From assembly GCF_026230175.1 (NCBI RefSeq), contig NZ_CP104208.1:682001-746000 (forward strand): a stretch of 64,000 nt of DNA. Direction: 5' to 3'. Made by a program: the position numbers and the translations under genes. Position 1 is the stretch's first letter. Every line of letters starts with the position of its first letter. Under the pieces are notes generated by a model. That model worked only from the letters and a program-made list of their open reading frames with translations, ran no database searches and had not been told where the DNA came from. Source of the DNA: Desulfovibrio mangrovi (GTDB taxonomy: Bacteria; Desulfobacterota; Desulfovibrionia; Desulfovibrionales; Desulfovibrionaceae). This document shows, piece after piece, positions 8,693-17,324 of this stretch.

Positions 8693-10018
8693 ATGCTCAA
8701 ACGGTTTCGCTCGCTATTCGACTTGCGGTCAAAAGACTCTTCCGGCGCGGACGAAGTTTCAGACTCGGCAGCGCAGGATACGCTTTCGCCGCAGGATTGC
8801 ACGCATGCGACACTTGTTGCCCGGCAGCCCATATTTGACCGGGAGTCCCGCATCTGGGGATTTGAACTGCTGTTCCGTCGAGCTCCGGATACGAATCATT
8901 GTCCGGACGGTGTTGATTCCTCAATCGCTACCTCTTCCGTCATTTCAGACGGTTTTTCCATCGTTCAGCCTGTTCTGTTGCCGGATCAAAAGGTCTTAAT
9001 CAACTTTTCAGAAGAGTTGCTTACCCAACAGATCCCCAAGGTACTGCCTGCCGCCCTGTGCGGTGTAGAAATTCTTGAAACAGTATTGCCGACCAGAGAG
9101 GTGCTGCAGTCTCTCATCCAACTCAAGAAGGACGGATACCTCCTTGCGGTTGACGACTATACGGGCCAGAAGGATTTACAGCTTTTCGTCAAGGTTGCAG
9201 ATATTGTGAAGGTTGAGGTGCTCGGTCGCCCCTTGGCTGAAGTGTATGAGGATGTGAAGAAGTTGAAGGCCTTTCCCTGCAGGCTGCTGGCAGAGAAAGT
9301 TGAAGACAGAGATACCTTTCTGAAATGCCACAAGATGGGCTTTGACCTGTTTCAGGGGTTCTTTTTTGCGCGTCCTGAGATTATGCGGGGAAAAAAGCTT
9401 TCCGCTTCCCAGGCCGTGAAGATGCGTCTTCTGGCAAAACTGGCTGACGAAGATTTTCTGATTTCCGAGGTGAGCGAGATACTTCGCTCAGATGTTTCAC
9501 TTGTCTACAAGTTCATGCGTTATCTGAACTCTGTGCATTTTGCCCTGCCCACCAAGATAAAGAGTGTGGAACACGGCATAACCCTTCTCGGTAGCCAGAA
9601 GCTTAAACAATGGCTTTGCGTGACCGTTCTTTCGGATCTTGAGTCCACTCCCATGTCCCGTCATATCGTTGCCCAGTCGGCAGAGCGTGGTAAGTTTCTT
9701 GAACTTTTGGGCAAGGATGCGCGCACTTCTGTGGACGTAAACAGCCTGTTCCTGTTGGGGCTGCTCTCTCTCATTGAGACGCTGTTGTCCATCTCTCTGG
9801 ATTCGCTGCTTCAGGATATGCCTATCGATGAGGCTATGGTTGCGGCCTTGAAGGGGGAAGAAAGCGTTTATCTGCCGTGGATGCGCCTGGTGTCGCATTA
9901 TGAACGTGCCGAATGGGACGAAGCCCTGCATGATATGACCATTCTTGGACTTGAAGAGGCACAGGTTGTTTCAGCCTATGAACAGTCCCTGTTGTGGGCA
10001 GCATCTTTTTTTGACTGA
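8693..10018 (+). CDS. EAL-HDOD signalling protein (YuxH-type)
   Basis: 441 residues. The N-terminal half, from VARQPIFDRESRIWGFELLFR (about 40-60), is an EAL-like domain. The usual Glu-Ala-Leu is ELL and catalytic metal ligands are not evident, so it is probably a degenerate, possibly c-di-GMP-binding domain. The C-terminal half (about 235-430) is an HDOD domain, which replaces HD-type catalysis by protein interaction. Such proteins link c-di-GMP to motility or stress pathways. The start at 8693 has GAGGGG ahead of it. It is probably transcribed alone; no clear terminator is seen. Confidence 0.8.
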   Translation: MLKRFRSLFDLRSKDSSGADEVSDSAAQDTLSPQDCTHATLVARQPIFDRESRIWGFELLFRRAPDTNHCPDGVDSSIATSSVISDGFSIVQPVLLPDQKVLINFSEELLTQQIPKVLPAALCGVEILETVLPTREVLQSLIQLKKDGYLLAVDDYTGQKDLQLFVKVADIVKVEVLGRPLAEVYEDVKKLKAFPCRLLAEKVEDRDTFLKCHKMGFDLFQGFFFARPEIMRGKKLSASQAVKMRLLAKLADEDFLISEVSEILRSDVSLVYKFMRYLNSVHFALPTKIKSVEHGITLLGSQKLKQWLCVTVLSDLESTPMSRHIVAQSAERGKFLELLGKDARTSVDVNSLFLLGLLSLIETLLSISLDSLLQDMPIDEAMVAALKGEESVYLPWMRLVSHYERAEWDEALHDMTILGLEEAQVVSAYEQSLLWAASFFD

Positions 10019-10092
10019 TTTGGTTTGAGGCAGGGGGGCGGGGGCGCATGAGATTGGGCCCGCAAGGTTGCTTTGGGGAGCAGGGGGAATGG

Positions 10093-10869
10093 CTATTCCC
10101 AGTCCTCCATACCGTATTTTTTCAGAATGCTTGTCAGTCTGCCGCTTTTACGGAGCGCCGTGACGCCGTCATCCAGAGCCGTGGCAAATTTCCGTGAACG
10201 GGGGTCGACGGGGGAAAAGGCAATATACAGCCTGTCTTCTGCAGGGATTATCGGATCTTCACCCGCAAAACGGATGGTCTTTTCCAACCCCATTTCCTTT
10301 GCCTTGGCAAGAACGGCCGCTTTTTGGTCGACCACAACGTCTATCCTGCTGTACTGGAGTTTCAGCAGGTTCGTTTCAAGGGCGTTTTCACCCGGTGCCT
10401 CCTGCACGAGAGGGGTGTCCTTGTGCGCTTCTATCCAGGCATTCATTTTGGGGCCGTAATCATAGTCCCGTACAATACCCAAACGGACTTTGGATAGGGC
10501 GTCTTTGTCGGTGGGCTTCCAGCGAGAGGTCGTGAGCGTGAAGTAGGCGTTAGGCCCAAGGCCGAGCCACTTTTCAGGGAACACGAAATCCGGTACTTCT
10601 GCCATGGTGGCACCAACGAGTCCCTGTGCCCTGCCTTTCCTGACGCGATAGATTGCCCTGGTCCAGTTCATCTCTTCGTATGTTACGGAGTAGCCAGACA
10701 ATGCAAATGCTTCTGTTGCAATCTCTATGAGGTAGCCCGGCGCACTGTTACCTTCATTGCAATTGTACGGGCACCATGAATCCGCCACCAGGATTATGGT
10801 TTCAGCGTTGCCCCGTAGAGGCAGGGCAAGGGTTGCAATGAGTAAAAGGGTAGATATGAGTGTGCGCAT
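10093..10869 (-). CDS. Periplasmic substrate-binding protein, family 3-like
   Basis: 258 residues with a signal peptide (1-22, ending GNA). The mature part begins ETIILVADSWCPYNC and follows the two-lobed plan of bacterial family-3 solute-binding proteins (SBP_bac_3): YLIEIATEAF, a central GIVRDYDYG hinge strand and a C-terminal LRKSGRLTSILKKYG helix. No permease or ATPase gene adjoins it, so it may serve a distant ABC transporter or act as an orphan sensor or binding protein. Many sulfate reducers carry such orphans. The ligand is unknown. Confidence 0.8.
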   Translation of the reverse strand: MRTLISTLLLIATLALPLRGNAETIILVADSWCPYNCNEGNSAPGYLIEIATEAFALSGYSVTYEEMNWTRAIYRVRKGRAQGLVGATMAEVPDFVFPEKWLGLGPNAYFTLTTSRWKPTDKDALSKVRLGIVRDYDYGPKMNAWIEAHKDTPLVQEAPGENALETNLLKLQYSRIDVVVDQKAAVLAKAKEMGLEKTIRFAGEDPIIPAEDRLYIAFSPVDPRSRKFATALDDGVTALRKSGRLTSILKKYGMEDWE

Positions 10870-10944
10870 TTAAGCCTTCCTTGTTTCCTACTATATGCCA
10901 CTTTTGCTGAATACCATAATGATTAATGCAATGGTACAGGTTGC

Positions 10945-10978
10945 ATAAAAAAAGCCCTGCCGCAAGGCAGGGCTTTTG
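10945..10978 (-). terminator. Terminator of the fba-gap operon
   Basis: A stem AAAGCCCTGCC/GGCAGGGCTTT with a 4-base loop, followed by seven T on the minus strand, 20 bases beyond the gap stop. Confidence 0.88.
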
Positions 10979-10997
10979 ATTGCGGGAAGGAATGCTC

Positions 10998-11999
10998 CTA
11001 CAGGGAGGCGCCGACCTTCTTGAGAAGACGAACGAGCTGGTGGGTGAAACCGGCTTCGTTATCGTACCAGATAATCAGCTTAACCATGGTGCCGTCAATG
11101 ACGCTGGTGCACAGGCCGTCAACAACGCCGCCATGGGTGTCGCCGATGTAGTCCACGGAAACCAGGGGCACATCGCTGTAACCGAGGTTGCCCTTCATGG
11201 CGCCTTCAGAGGCTGCCTTGAGCGCCGCGTTCACTTCCTCAACCGTCGTGGGCTTTTCCACACGGCAGGTCAGGTCCACGATGGAACCGTCGGGAGTGGG
11301 AACACGGACAGCCATGCCGTCCAGCTTGCCCTTGAGTTCCGGGATAACCAGTCCCACGGCCTTGGCGGCACCGGTGGTGGTGGGAATCATGGACATGCAG
11401 GCAGCACGGGCGCGGCGCAGGTCCTTCTGGGAACCGTCCAGAATGCGCTGGCTCATGGTGTAGCTGTGAATGGTGGTCATCAGGCCGTGCATGATGCCAA
11501 AGGTGTCGTTCAGCACCTTGGCGGCGGGGGCCAGACAGTTGGTCGTGCATGAGGCGTTGGAGATGACATCGTGCTTTGCAGGATCGTAAATGCCATCGTT
11601 GACGCCCATGACTATGGTAGCGTCCACATCTTTGCCGGGGGCGGATATCACAGCCTTTTTCGCACCGCAGGCGATGTGTCCGGCAAGACCCTCGCGGTCC
11701 TTGATGGTGCCGGTGGTTTCGACGGCTATGTCAACTCCGTATTTAGCCCATTCCCATTCGTTCTGCTTGCAACGGGTTACGATAACCTGCTTGCCGTTGA
11801 CCAGAAAACCCTGTTCATTGGCAACCACGTCACCCTTGAAGGTGCCGTGGACGGAATCGTACTTGAATAGGTGTGCAAGAGAGGCGTTATCCGCACGGGC
11901 ATTGATAACGGCAATCTGCATATCGGCATCATCCGCGAGCAGTCTGAGCAAGTAGCGGCCGATACGGCCAAATCCATTGACACCGAGAGTTACAGCCAT
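10998..11999 (-). CDS. gap: Glyceraldehyde-3-phosphate dehydrogenase, type I, first copy
   Basis: 333 residues. The N-terminal Rossmann fold starts GVNGFGRIGR, the catalytic pair is C151 (NASCTTNCLAP) and H178 (TTIHSY), and the C-terminus has the usual SWYDNE-like segment IIWYDNEAGF. It converts glyceraldehyde-3-phosphate and phosphate to 1,3-bisphosphoglycerate. The coenzyme-discriminating Asp of the INDL motif is replaced by Ala (INARAD, A34), as in NADP-preferring GapB of Bacillus; this points to NADP or dual use. It lies 18 bases downstream of fba in the same operon. A second GAPDH at 40100 keeps the Asp. Confidence 0.93.
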   Translation of the reverse strand: MAVTLGVNGFGRIGRYLLRLLADDADMQIAVINARADNASLAHLFKYDSVHGTFKGDVVANEQGFLVNGKQVIVTRCKQNEWEWAKYGVDIAVETTGTIKDREGLAGHIACGAKKAVISAPGKDVDATIVMGVNDGIYDPAKHDVISNASCTTNCLAPAAKVLNDTFGIMHGLMTTIHSYTMSQRILDGSQKDLRRARAACMSMIPTTTGAAKAVGLVIPELKGKLDGMAVRVPTPDGSIVDLTCRVEKPTTVEEVNAALKAASEGAMKGNLGYSDVPLVSVDYIGDTHGGVVDGLCTSVIDGTMVKLIIWYDNEAGFTHQLVRLLKKVGASL

Positions 12000-12017
12000 C
12001 GTTCGTCTCCTGACCTT

Positions 12018-12941
12018 CTAGATCTTGTTGGAACAGCCGAGCACGTTTTTGATTTTGTGCTGGACCATATTCTTAACAGCTTCGCGCGCGGGTTTCAGGT
12101 ACTGGCGCGGATCGAAATGGGAGGGGTTCTCCGCAAGGTACTTGCGAATGACAGCAGTCATGGCAAGGCGGATGTCGGTGTCGATATTGATCTTGCAGAC
12201 ACCGAAGGTCGCAGCCTTGCGCAGCAGTTCTTCCGGCACGCCGGAAGCCGAACCGATATTGCCGCCGAACTCGTTGGCCATCTTCACGAACTCCTGCGGA
12301 ACGGAGGAGGAGCCGTGCAGTACGATGGGGAAGTTGGGCAGCATGTTGGAAATCTTTTCAAGACGATCGAAGTCGAGTTTTGCTTCACCCGCGAACTTGT
12401 AAGCGCCGTGGCTGGTGCCGATGGCGATGGCAAGGGAGTCGCAGCCGGTGCGTTCGACGAATTCAACAGCCTGATCGGGGTCGGTGTAGATGGAGTGTTC
12501 GGAGGAAACATCGTCTTCCACACCGGCAAGGCGGCCCAGTTCGGCTTCAACATCCACGCCCTTGTCGTGGGCGTATTCGACAACACGCTTGGTCATGGCA
12601 ATGTTTTCTTCGAAGCTGAGGTGGGAGCCGTCGATCATGACAGAGGAGAATCCGCCGTCGATGCAGGACTTGCAAATCTCGAAGTCCTGACCGTGATCAA
12701 GGTGCAGGGCGACCGGCAGGTCGTCTTCGATAAGTGCAGCCTCGATCAGCTTGCGGATGTATGCCTGACCGGCATACTTGCGGGCACCGGCGGAAACCTG
12801 AAGGATGAGCGGAGCACGTTCTTCCGTGGCAGCCGCCATGATTCCCTGAATGATTTCCATGTTGTTAACGTTGAACGCGCCAACAGCGTAGCCTTCCTTG
12901 TAGGCTCTCGCAAACATTTCCCTAGTGCCGGTAAGGGGCAT
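12018..12941 (-). CDS. fba: Fructose-1,6-bisphosphate aldolase, class II
   Basis: 307 residues, a zinc-dependent TIM barrel that cleaves or forms fructose-1,6-bisphosphate. Visible motifs are the HLDHGQDFE segment (residues 80-88, zinc ligand H83), GTSHGAYKF and VLHGSSSVP, which supply the other His ligands, and the nucleophile region around D82. GGAGG precedes the ATG at 12941; an earlier ATG at 12971 has no site. Being first in an operon with gap makes it a glycolysis/gluconeogenesis unit, transcribed from a strong promoter about 130 bases upstream. Confidence 0.93.
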   Translation of the reverse strand: MPLTGTREMFARAYKEGYAVGAFNVNNMEIIQGIMAAATEERAPLILQVSAGARKYAGQAYIRKLIEAALIEDDLPVALHLDHGQDFEICKSCIDGGFSSVMIDGSHLSFEENIAMTKRVVEYAHDKGVDVEAELGRLAGVEDDVSSEHSIYTDPDQAVEFVERTGCDSLAIAIGTSHGAYKFAGEAKLDFDRLEKISNMLPNFPIVLHGSSSVPQEFVKMANEFGGNIGSASGVPEELLRKAATFGVCKINIDTDIRLAMTAVIRKYLAENPSHFDPRQYLKPAREAVKNMVQHKIKNVLGCSNKI

Positions 12942-13003
12942 ACAAACCTCCAGAATGTGTAGGCGTTGCATTGCAGCGGGTGCGGCAATGTACCAAAAAT
13001 AAC

Positions 13004-13026
13004 GGCGCGTCCACTGTAATCGCGCC
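13004..13026 (-). promoter_or_regulatory. Inverted repeat in the fba leader
   Basis: GGCGCG (13004-13009) and CGCGCC (13021-13026) with an 11-base loop, between the promoter and the start codon. It may form a short hairpin or bind a regulator. Confidence 0.3.
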
Positions 13027-13063
13027 GGAAGTGGCTCTTGAGTGTGAGGGTGGGACTCTCTCC

Positions 13064-13092
13064 AAAGTATTGGGAGGCAGTCACCCTGTCAA
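13064..13092 (-). promoter_or_regulatory. Promoter of the fba-gap operon
   Basis: On the minus strand consensus TTGACA (13087-13092) and TACTTT (13064-13069) with a 17-base spacer. The start would lie near 13057, giving a leader of about 115 bases. The rest of the gap up to 13351 shows nothing else. Confidence 0.72.
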
Positions 13093-13351
13093 CAAAGGCA
13101 CGAAGACTTTACACGGCAACGGGAAGAAAATCAAAGGGGATGAGGGTGGTTGAGGCGCTTTGCCACCAAGTTTATTAAGCAAGGGCGTGAATGCTGCATT
13201 GCAGGGGATGCAGTATTCCGACTTTGCGAATAGCAGGAGGCAGGCCGAGGCTGCTGCGGCAGGCCCGGGATACTGCGGCTATACCGGCTTGTACTTGGAA
13301 TAGGCCCTCCTTCGTGCCGGGATTTGGTGCCTTGATGGTGCGCTGGTCGCG

Positions 13352-14389
13352 TCAGAGTCTTCTTAATGCATGGGCCTGCAGTTTCTGGCAGTATTCATCA
13401 ATAGAGTGGTCGGCAGCGGCTGCTTTGCCTGATGTGGTGAGGATGCGTTGTAGGACGACATACGATCTCCATGCATAATTGGGGCTCTTTTTTACCTTCA
13501 GATCTTTGAAGGGAATGCCCTTATCATCGGTAAGGTTTTGCGGGGCATCCATGAAGATGAGGCTGCCCTCGTGCGTGTAGCCGGAGAATCGTCTCAGCCA
13601 TTCCGACATTTCGAATCCCTTGATGGGGAATAGGCGTATGGCTGCCAGAGCAATGTTCAGTCCATAGCCAAATGGTACGCGGGGCACCGCATCTGCGGCG
13701 TTGACTACGCGATAGATGGGGGTCTTGATGGGAATGAAGAAATCGTCATCGGCGGCTCTGGGTGCTCCGAATGTGTATGTCGCTCCCGTACTGTCCGAGC
13801 CGAGATATCTGGTGGCGACTATGGCCAATGCTCCGCCCAATGAGTGGCCCGTAATGTAGAGCGGGAGGTCGGGGTGCTTCGCTAGTGTGTCCCTGATCTC
13901 CTTTTCCACAGACTGGAAGGCATTGAGAAAGCCTTTGTGCACCCGCCCGCCGCCGGGGGCCGGTACAAGCATGATCTGCATGTCTGTGGCCACGTCGCGG
14001 ATGGAGGCTGTTCCTCTGAAGGCAAGAACGAGGAAGGAGTCAGTTCCGCCTTGGCTGAGTTTGGCCAGAAGGGCTTCCGTGTCATTTTGGACGAATGTGC
14101 CGAGCAGTTCGAAATTGGCATTACGCAGTTCCCGTTCCACCAGTTGGCAATCCTTGCCATTTAGTTCGTAGCATTTGGAGACCAGTCCTTCCAGCAGGTC
14201 TTCGTGCTTTCCCTCCCGTATTGCTTTGCGTAGCTCCTCTACATACTCCGCAACGGTTGTTTCACCGGGTAGCGGTTCGTATATCAACCGGGAAATTTCG
14301 GCCATCAGCCAAGCTGTCCTGTCTGAATAGGCTGCCCTGCGGATAGGGAGAGCCGAGAGCAATAGCGCATTGTCGAAATAGGTGTTCAT
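13352..14389 (-). CDS. Class 3 lipase-family alpha/beta hydrolase
   Basis: 345 residues. The nucleophile elbow GHSLGG places the catalytic Ser at 183 after LYIT, and a preceding FRGT segment (124-127) provides the oxyanion-hole region of class 3 (Mlp/fungal type) lipases. The Asp and His of the triad are probably in the 205-290 region (VVNAADAVPRVPFGYG). No signal peptide or membrane segment is seen, so it may be cytoplasmic or leave by a non-Sec route. AAAGGAG precedes the ATG. It stands alone between fba and surE with its own promoter-like sequence. Confidence 0.8.
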   Translation of the reverse strand: MNTYFDNALLLSALPIRRAAYSDRTAWLMAEISRLIYEPLPGETTVAEYVEELRKAIREGKHEDLLEGLVSKCYELNGKDCQLVERELRNANFELLGTFVQNDTEALLAKLSQGGTDSFLVLAFRGTASIRDVATDMQIMLVPAPGGGRVHKGFLNAFQSVEKEIRDTLAKHPDLPLYITGHSLGGALAIVATRYLGSDSTGATYTFGAPRAADDDFFIPIKTPIYRVVNAADAVPRVPFGYGLNIALAAIRLFPIKGFEMSEWLRRFSGYTHEGSLIFMDAPQNLTDDKGIPFKDLKVKKSPNYAWRSYVVLQRILTTSGKAAAADHSIDEYCQKLQAHALRRL

Positions 14390-14430
14390 GCTTTTTCTCC
14401 TTTGTACAAAAAAAAAATCGAACCTCCATT

Positions 14431-14459
14431 TAAATACATTGTCTTGCTATATATGTCAG
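14431..14459 (-). promoter_or_regulatory. Putative promoter of the lipase-like gene
   Basis: CTGACA (14454-14459) and TATTTA (14431-14436) on the minus strand, 17-base spacer, about 40 bases before the start codon in an AT-rich stretch with an A/T run. Confidence 0.5.
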
Positions 14460-14521
14460 CATGTTGATGGCGATAATTACCATAATCATAATAACTGGCT
14501 GTGCGGTAAAGAATGAACAGA

Positions 14522-14548
14522 GCCCCCATCCGGCGTGCGAATGGGGGC
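14522..14548 (-). terminator. Probable terminator of surE
   Basis: GCCCCCAT/ATGGGGGC stem with an 11-base loop. Only a mixed T-rich tail (TCTGTTCATTCTTT) follows on the minus strand. Confidence 0.5.
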
Positions 14549-14632
14549 ATGTATTTGAGAATGCTTCTGATTGGAGCAGGGTCGCGACAACTGCCTGAGA
14601 CCCAAGGCCGGAGGCGCAATGTCTGTTCGGGG

Positions 14633-15394
14633 CTATTGATTGTCTGTATTCAGTACGGAAAGGGCTTGCAGGGCCGCATCGTCCGTGAATTCGAAACGCA
14701 GCGGGGTAAGGGTGATGTACCCTTCCGTAAGCAGGGCGCGGTCGGTGCCTCCGGCTACGGTTTCCGGCGGAATGACGCCGTTTAGCCACCAGTAGTCGGA
14801 GCCGCGCGGGTCTTTGCGGTGATCGTACCAGTCTTTCCAAACGGCGCTGGTCTGCGGGCAGACTCGAAGCCCTTTGGCATCCGGCATGGGGCAGGACGGA
14901 AAGTTGAGGTTAATTACGCAGCGGGGGGGCAGGCTCTTCCACGGCATGTTGCCGATGAGGTCGGCAGCGAAGGTCGCGTGGTCGCTGAGGTCGCCGGGAC
15001 GAAAGTTGTCATAGGAGACGGCAATGGCGGGGAAGCCCATGTGCGCGCCTTCCGTGGCGGCGGAAACAGTGCCGGAATAGAGAATGTCCGGTCCTACATT
15101 GGCGCCTGCGTTGATGCCGGATACAACCACATCGGGCTTTACATCCATCAGGCAGGTGAGTCCGAGCTTCACGCAGTCTACGGGAGTGCCGTATACGCCC
15201 CTGCCTGTAAAACCGTGTTCCTTGAATTCCTTGACGCGCAGGGGCATGGCAAGGGTCACGGCGTGTCCCACGGCGCTTTGTTCGGTGACTGGTGCAATGC
15301 AATGCACGGTGTGGCCTGCCTGAATGAGGGCTGCGTACATGGCGCGCAGTCCCGGTGCCTGAATGCCGTCATCGTTGGTAAGGGCTATGATCAT
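14633..15394 (-). CDS. surE: 5'/3'-nucleotidase SurE
   Basis: 253 residues. SurE hydrolyses nucleoside 5'- and 3'-monophosphates with a divalent metal. The metal-binding N-terminus is TNDDG (D8, D9), then SAVGHAVT and the signature SGINAGANVG near residue 95 complete the active site. Length matches the family (about 250). It is divergent from the YhaM-like gene, whose start is about 170 bases away. No partner pcm gene is present next to it, unlike in enterobacteria. Confidence 0.95.
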   Translation of the reverse strand: MIIALTNDDGIQAPGLRAMYAALIQAGHTVHCIAPVTEQSAVGHAVTLAMPLRVKEFKEHGFTGRGVYGTPVDCVKLGLTCLMDVKPDVVVSGINAGANVGPDILYSGTVSAATEGAHMGFPAIAVSYDNFRPGDLSDHATFAADLIGNMPWKSLPPRCVINLNFPSCPMPDAKGLRVCPQTSAVWKDWYDHRKDPRGSDYWWLNGVIPPETVAGGTDRALLTEGYITLTPLRFEFTDDAALQALSVLNTDNQ

Positions 15395-15565
15395 GGTTGG
15401 TCCCGAGGCAATAATACGTTATGCAAGTGTCCGGTTGCGTAGACAATCTAGGGATAGAAATTGACATCTCCGCCGAAAACATGGATCGGTAATGTGAAAT
15501 TGACGGTCAGAGAAAGGGTGGTAGTGTTGCCCGTTTCCGACCGGCTTCAAAAGCATAAGACGGAC

Positions 15566-16606
15566 ATGCAGAAAACTCAATTCATTCGCGATATTTCGGC
15601 CAACGATGAGGTAGGGTCCATTTTTGCCGTCACCTTGGCGGCGCAGGGGCAGGCGCGTAACGGCCCGTTCTGGCGGCTTGAGCTGGCAGACGCCTCGGGT
15701 TCCGTAGGAGCCAAAGTGTGGAGCCCGCTTAGTCAGCAATTTGCAAATATTTCCGCCGGGATGATTGTTTCAGTGCGCGGGCGTGCTGCTACCTTCCGGG
15801 ATCAACTCGATATCAATATCGATGCAATGCATATTCTGACGGACGAGGAATTGGCCACGCTTGATATGGCTGATTTCATGCCTGCTTCCGAGCGGCATCC
15901 TGATGATATGATGGCCGACCTGATGCAGTTGTGCCGCAGCACCTTCACGCATAAGCCGTGGCTGAAATTCATGAACGCCGTATTCAAGGATGAAGAGATC
16001 GTCCGGCGTTTCAAGACGGCCATCGGCGCAAAGAATGTGCACCATGCCTACGCCGGCGGTTTGCTGGAACATACGCTTTCGGTCAGCGAACTGTGCATGC
16101 GTCTGTGTGACCATTACCCCGAACTGGACCGGCAGGTACTGCTGGCTGGTGCCATTTTTCATGATATCGGCAAGGCATGGGAACTCTCTGGCGGCATTGC
16201 CAATGATTACACCGATGAAGGACGTCTTATAGGGCATATCAGCATCGGGTTGGAAAAGGCTGAACCCTATCTGCAGAAGTCCGGCCTGGAACCGGAGCTG
16301 GTCATGCACTTCAAGCATATCGTCCTGGGACACCATGGCACCAAGGAATGGGGGTCACCCGTGCTGCCTGCCACGCCGGAGGCAATGGTGCTGCACTATG
16401 CCGATAACATTGATGCAAAGCTGGCACAGGTACGGGGCTTGTTCGCCGATCTTTCCGATACCGCCACCGGTTGGACGCCTTATCAGACCACGTTGGGCAG
16501 GCATATGTACAAGCCCGCGCGCACGCCGGAGTCGGAACCCAAGCAGACCGTAAAACGCGAGGGGGCTCGCGAAATTCCCAAGGAAGACCAATGTTCATTA
16601 CTTTAG
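15566..16606 (+). CDS. YhaM-like 3'-5' exoribonuclease (OB-fold + HD domain)
   Basis: 346 residues. An OB nucleic-acid-binding fold spans about 8-92 ([18 protein letters not shown]), followed by an HD phosphohydrolase domain with H169 (LLEHTL) and the HD pair H199-D200 (AIFHDIGK), then later metal ligands in [10 protein letters not shown]. This architecture is that of Bacillus YhaM, a manganese-dependent 3'-5' nuclease acting on RNA ends and single-stranded DNA. The start at 15566 fits the conserved N-terminus; an in-frame ATG at 15461 would add 35 unrelated residues. It overlaps tmk by 16 bases, so they are coupled. Confidence 0.85.
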   Translation: MQKTQFIRDISANDEVGSIFAVTLAAQGQARNGPFWRLELADASGSVGAKVWSPLSQQFANISAGMIVSVRGRAATFRDQLDINIDAMHILTDEELATLDMADFMPASERHPDDMMADLMQLCRSTFTHKPWLKFMNAVFKDEEIVRRFKTAIGAKNVHHAYAGGLLEHTLSVSELCMRLCDHYPELDRQVLLAGAIFHDIGKAWELSGGIANDYTDEGRLIGHISIGLEKAEPYLQKSGLEPELVMHFKHIVLGHHGTKEWGSPVLPATPEAMVLHYADNIDAKLAQVRGLFADLSDTATGWTPYQTTLGRHMYKPARTPESEPKQTVKREGAREIPKEDQCSLL

Positions 16607-17232
16607 AAGGAACCGAGGGCTCAGGTAAAAGCACCGTTCTCAATCGTCTCAGAGACTGGCTCATGGAAGAGGGGCACGGCGTGGTGCTCACCCGTGAACC
16701 CGGCGGCAGCCGTCTTGGCAGAACGTTGCGTTCCATCCTGCTGGACATTTCCAACACGGACCTGACAGGAGAGGCGGAACTGTTCCTCTATCTGGCAGAC
16801 CGTGCCCAGCACGTGCGTCAGGTCATCAAACCTGCACTGGATGAGGGCATGGTGGTGCTGTGCGACCGCTATGCGGATTCCACCGTGGTGTATCAGGGGT
16901 ATGGTCGTGGGCTGGACCCCAAGCTGCTGCATCAGTTCAACGAAGTTGCCGTGCAGGGGCTGTGGCCTGCGCTTACGTTGCTCTTGGATATCGATCCCGA
17001 AATCGGCCTCAAGCGTGCCATGTCGCGCAATCTGGCCGAAGGAATCTGTAATTCCGAAGGGCGGTTCGAGGCGGAATCCCTGCTGTTCCATCACCGCATC
17101 CGAGACGGATATCTGGCATGGGCCGCCGTCAACCGGCATCGTTTTGCCGTGATCGACGCATCCAAGTCGCCGGATGAGGTGTTCGAGCAGGTGAAGAACG
17201 CTGTGCTTGCGAAGATGAAGCCCGCCGCTTAA
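16591..17232 (+). CDS. tmk: Thymidylate kinase
   Basis: 213 residues. It phosphorylates dTMP to dTDP. The P-loop GTEGSGKST is at 7-15, the substrate-binding DRY-type motif reads CDRYADST, and a LID region SRNLAEG..SEGRFE follows. The Glu in the P-loop and the Arg-bearing LID need a family comparison to class as type I or II. AAGGAAG precedes the ATG, which lies inside the end of the YhaM-like gene. Confidence 0.95.
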   Translation: MFITLEGTEGSGKSTVLNRLRDWLMEEGHGVVLTREPGGSRLGRTLRSILLDISNTDLTGEAELFLYLADRAQHVRQVIKPALDEGMVVLCDRYADSTVVYQGYGRGLDPKLLHQFNEVAVQGLWPALTLLLDIDPEIGLKRAMSRNLAEGICNSEGRFEAESLLFHHRIRDGYLAWAAVNRHRFAVIDASKSPDEVFEQVKNAVLAKMKPAA

Positions 17233-17324
17233 GGGGGCGAACTCACGCGAGCGGTGCAGGGGATGTGCCTGCGTGCGTCAGGCGAGTTGTGGTATTTGTT
17301 GCAGTCCGGAAATAAGGGGGCAGC

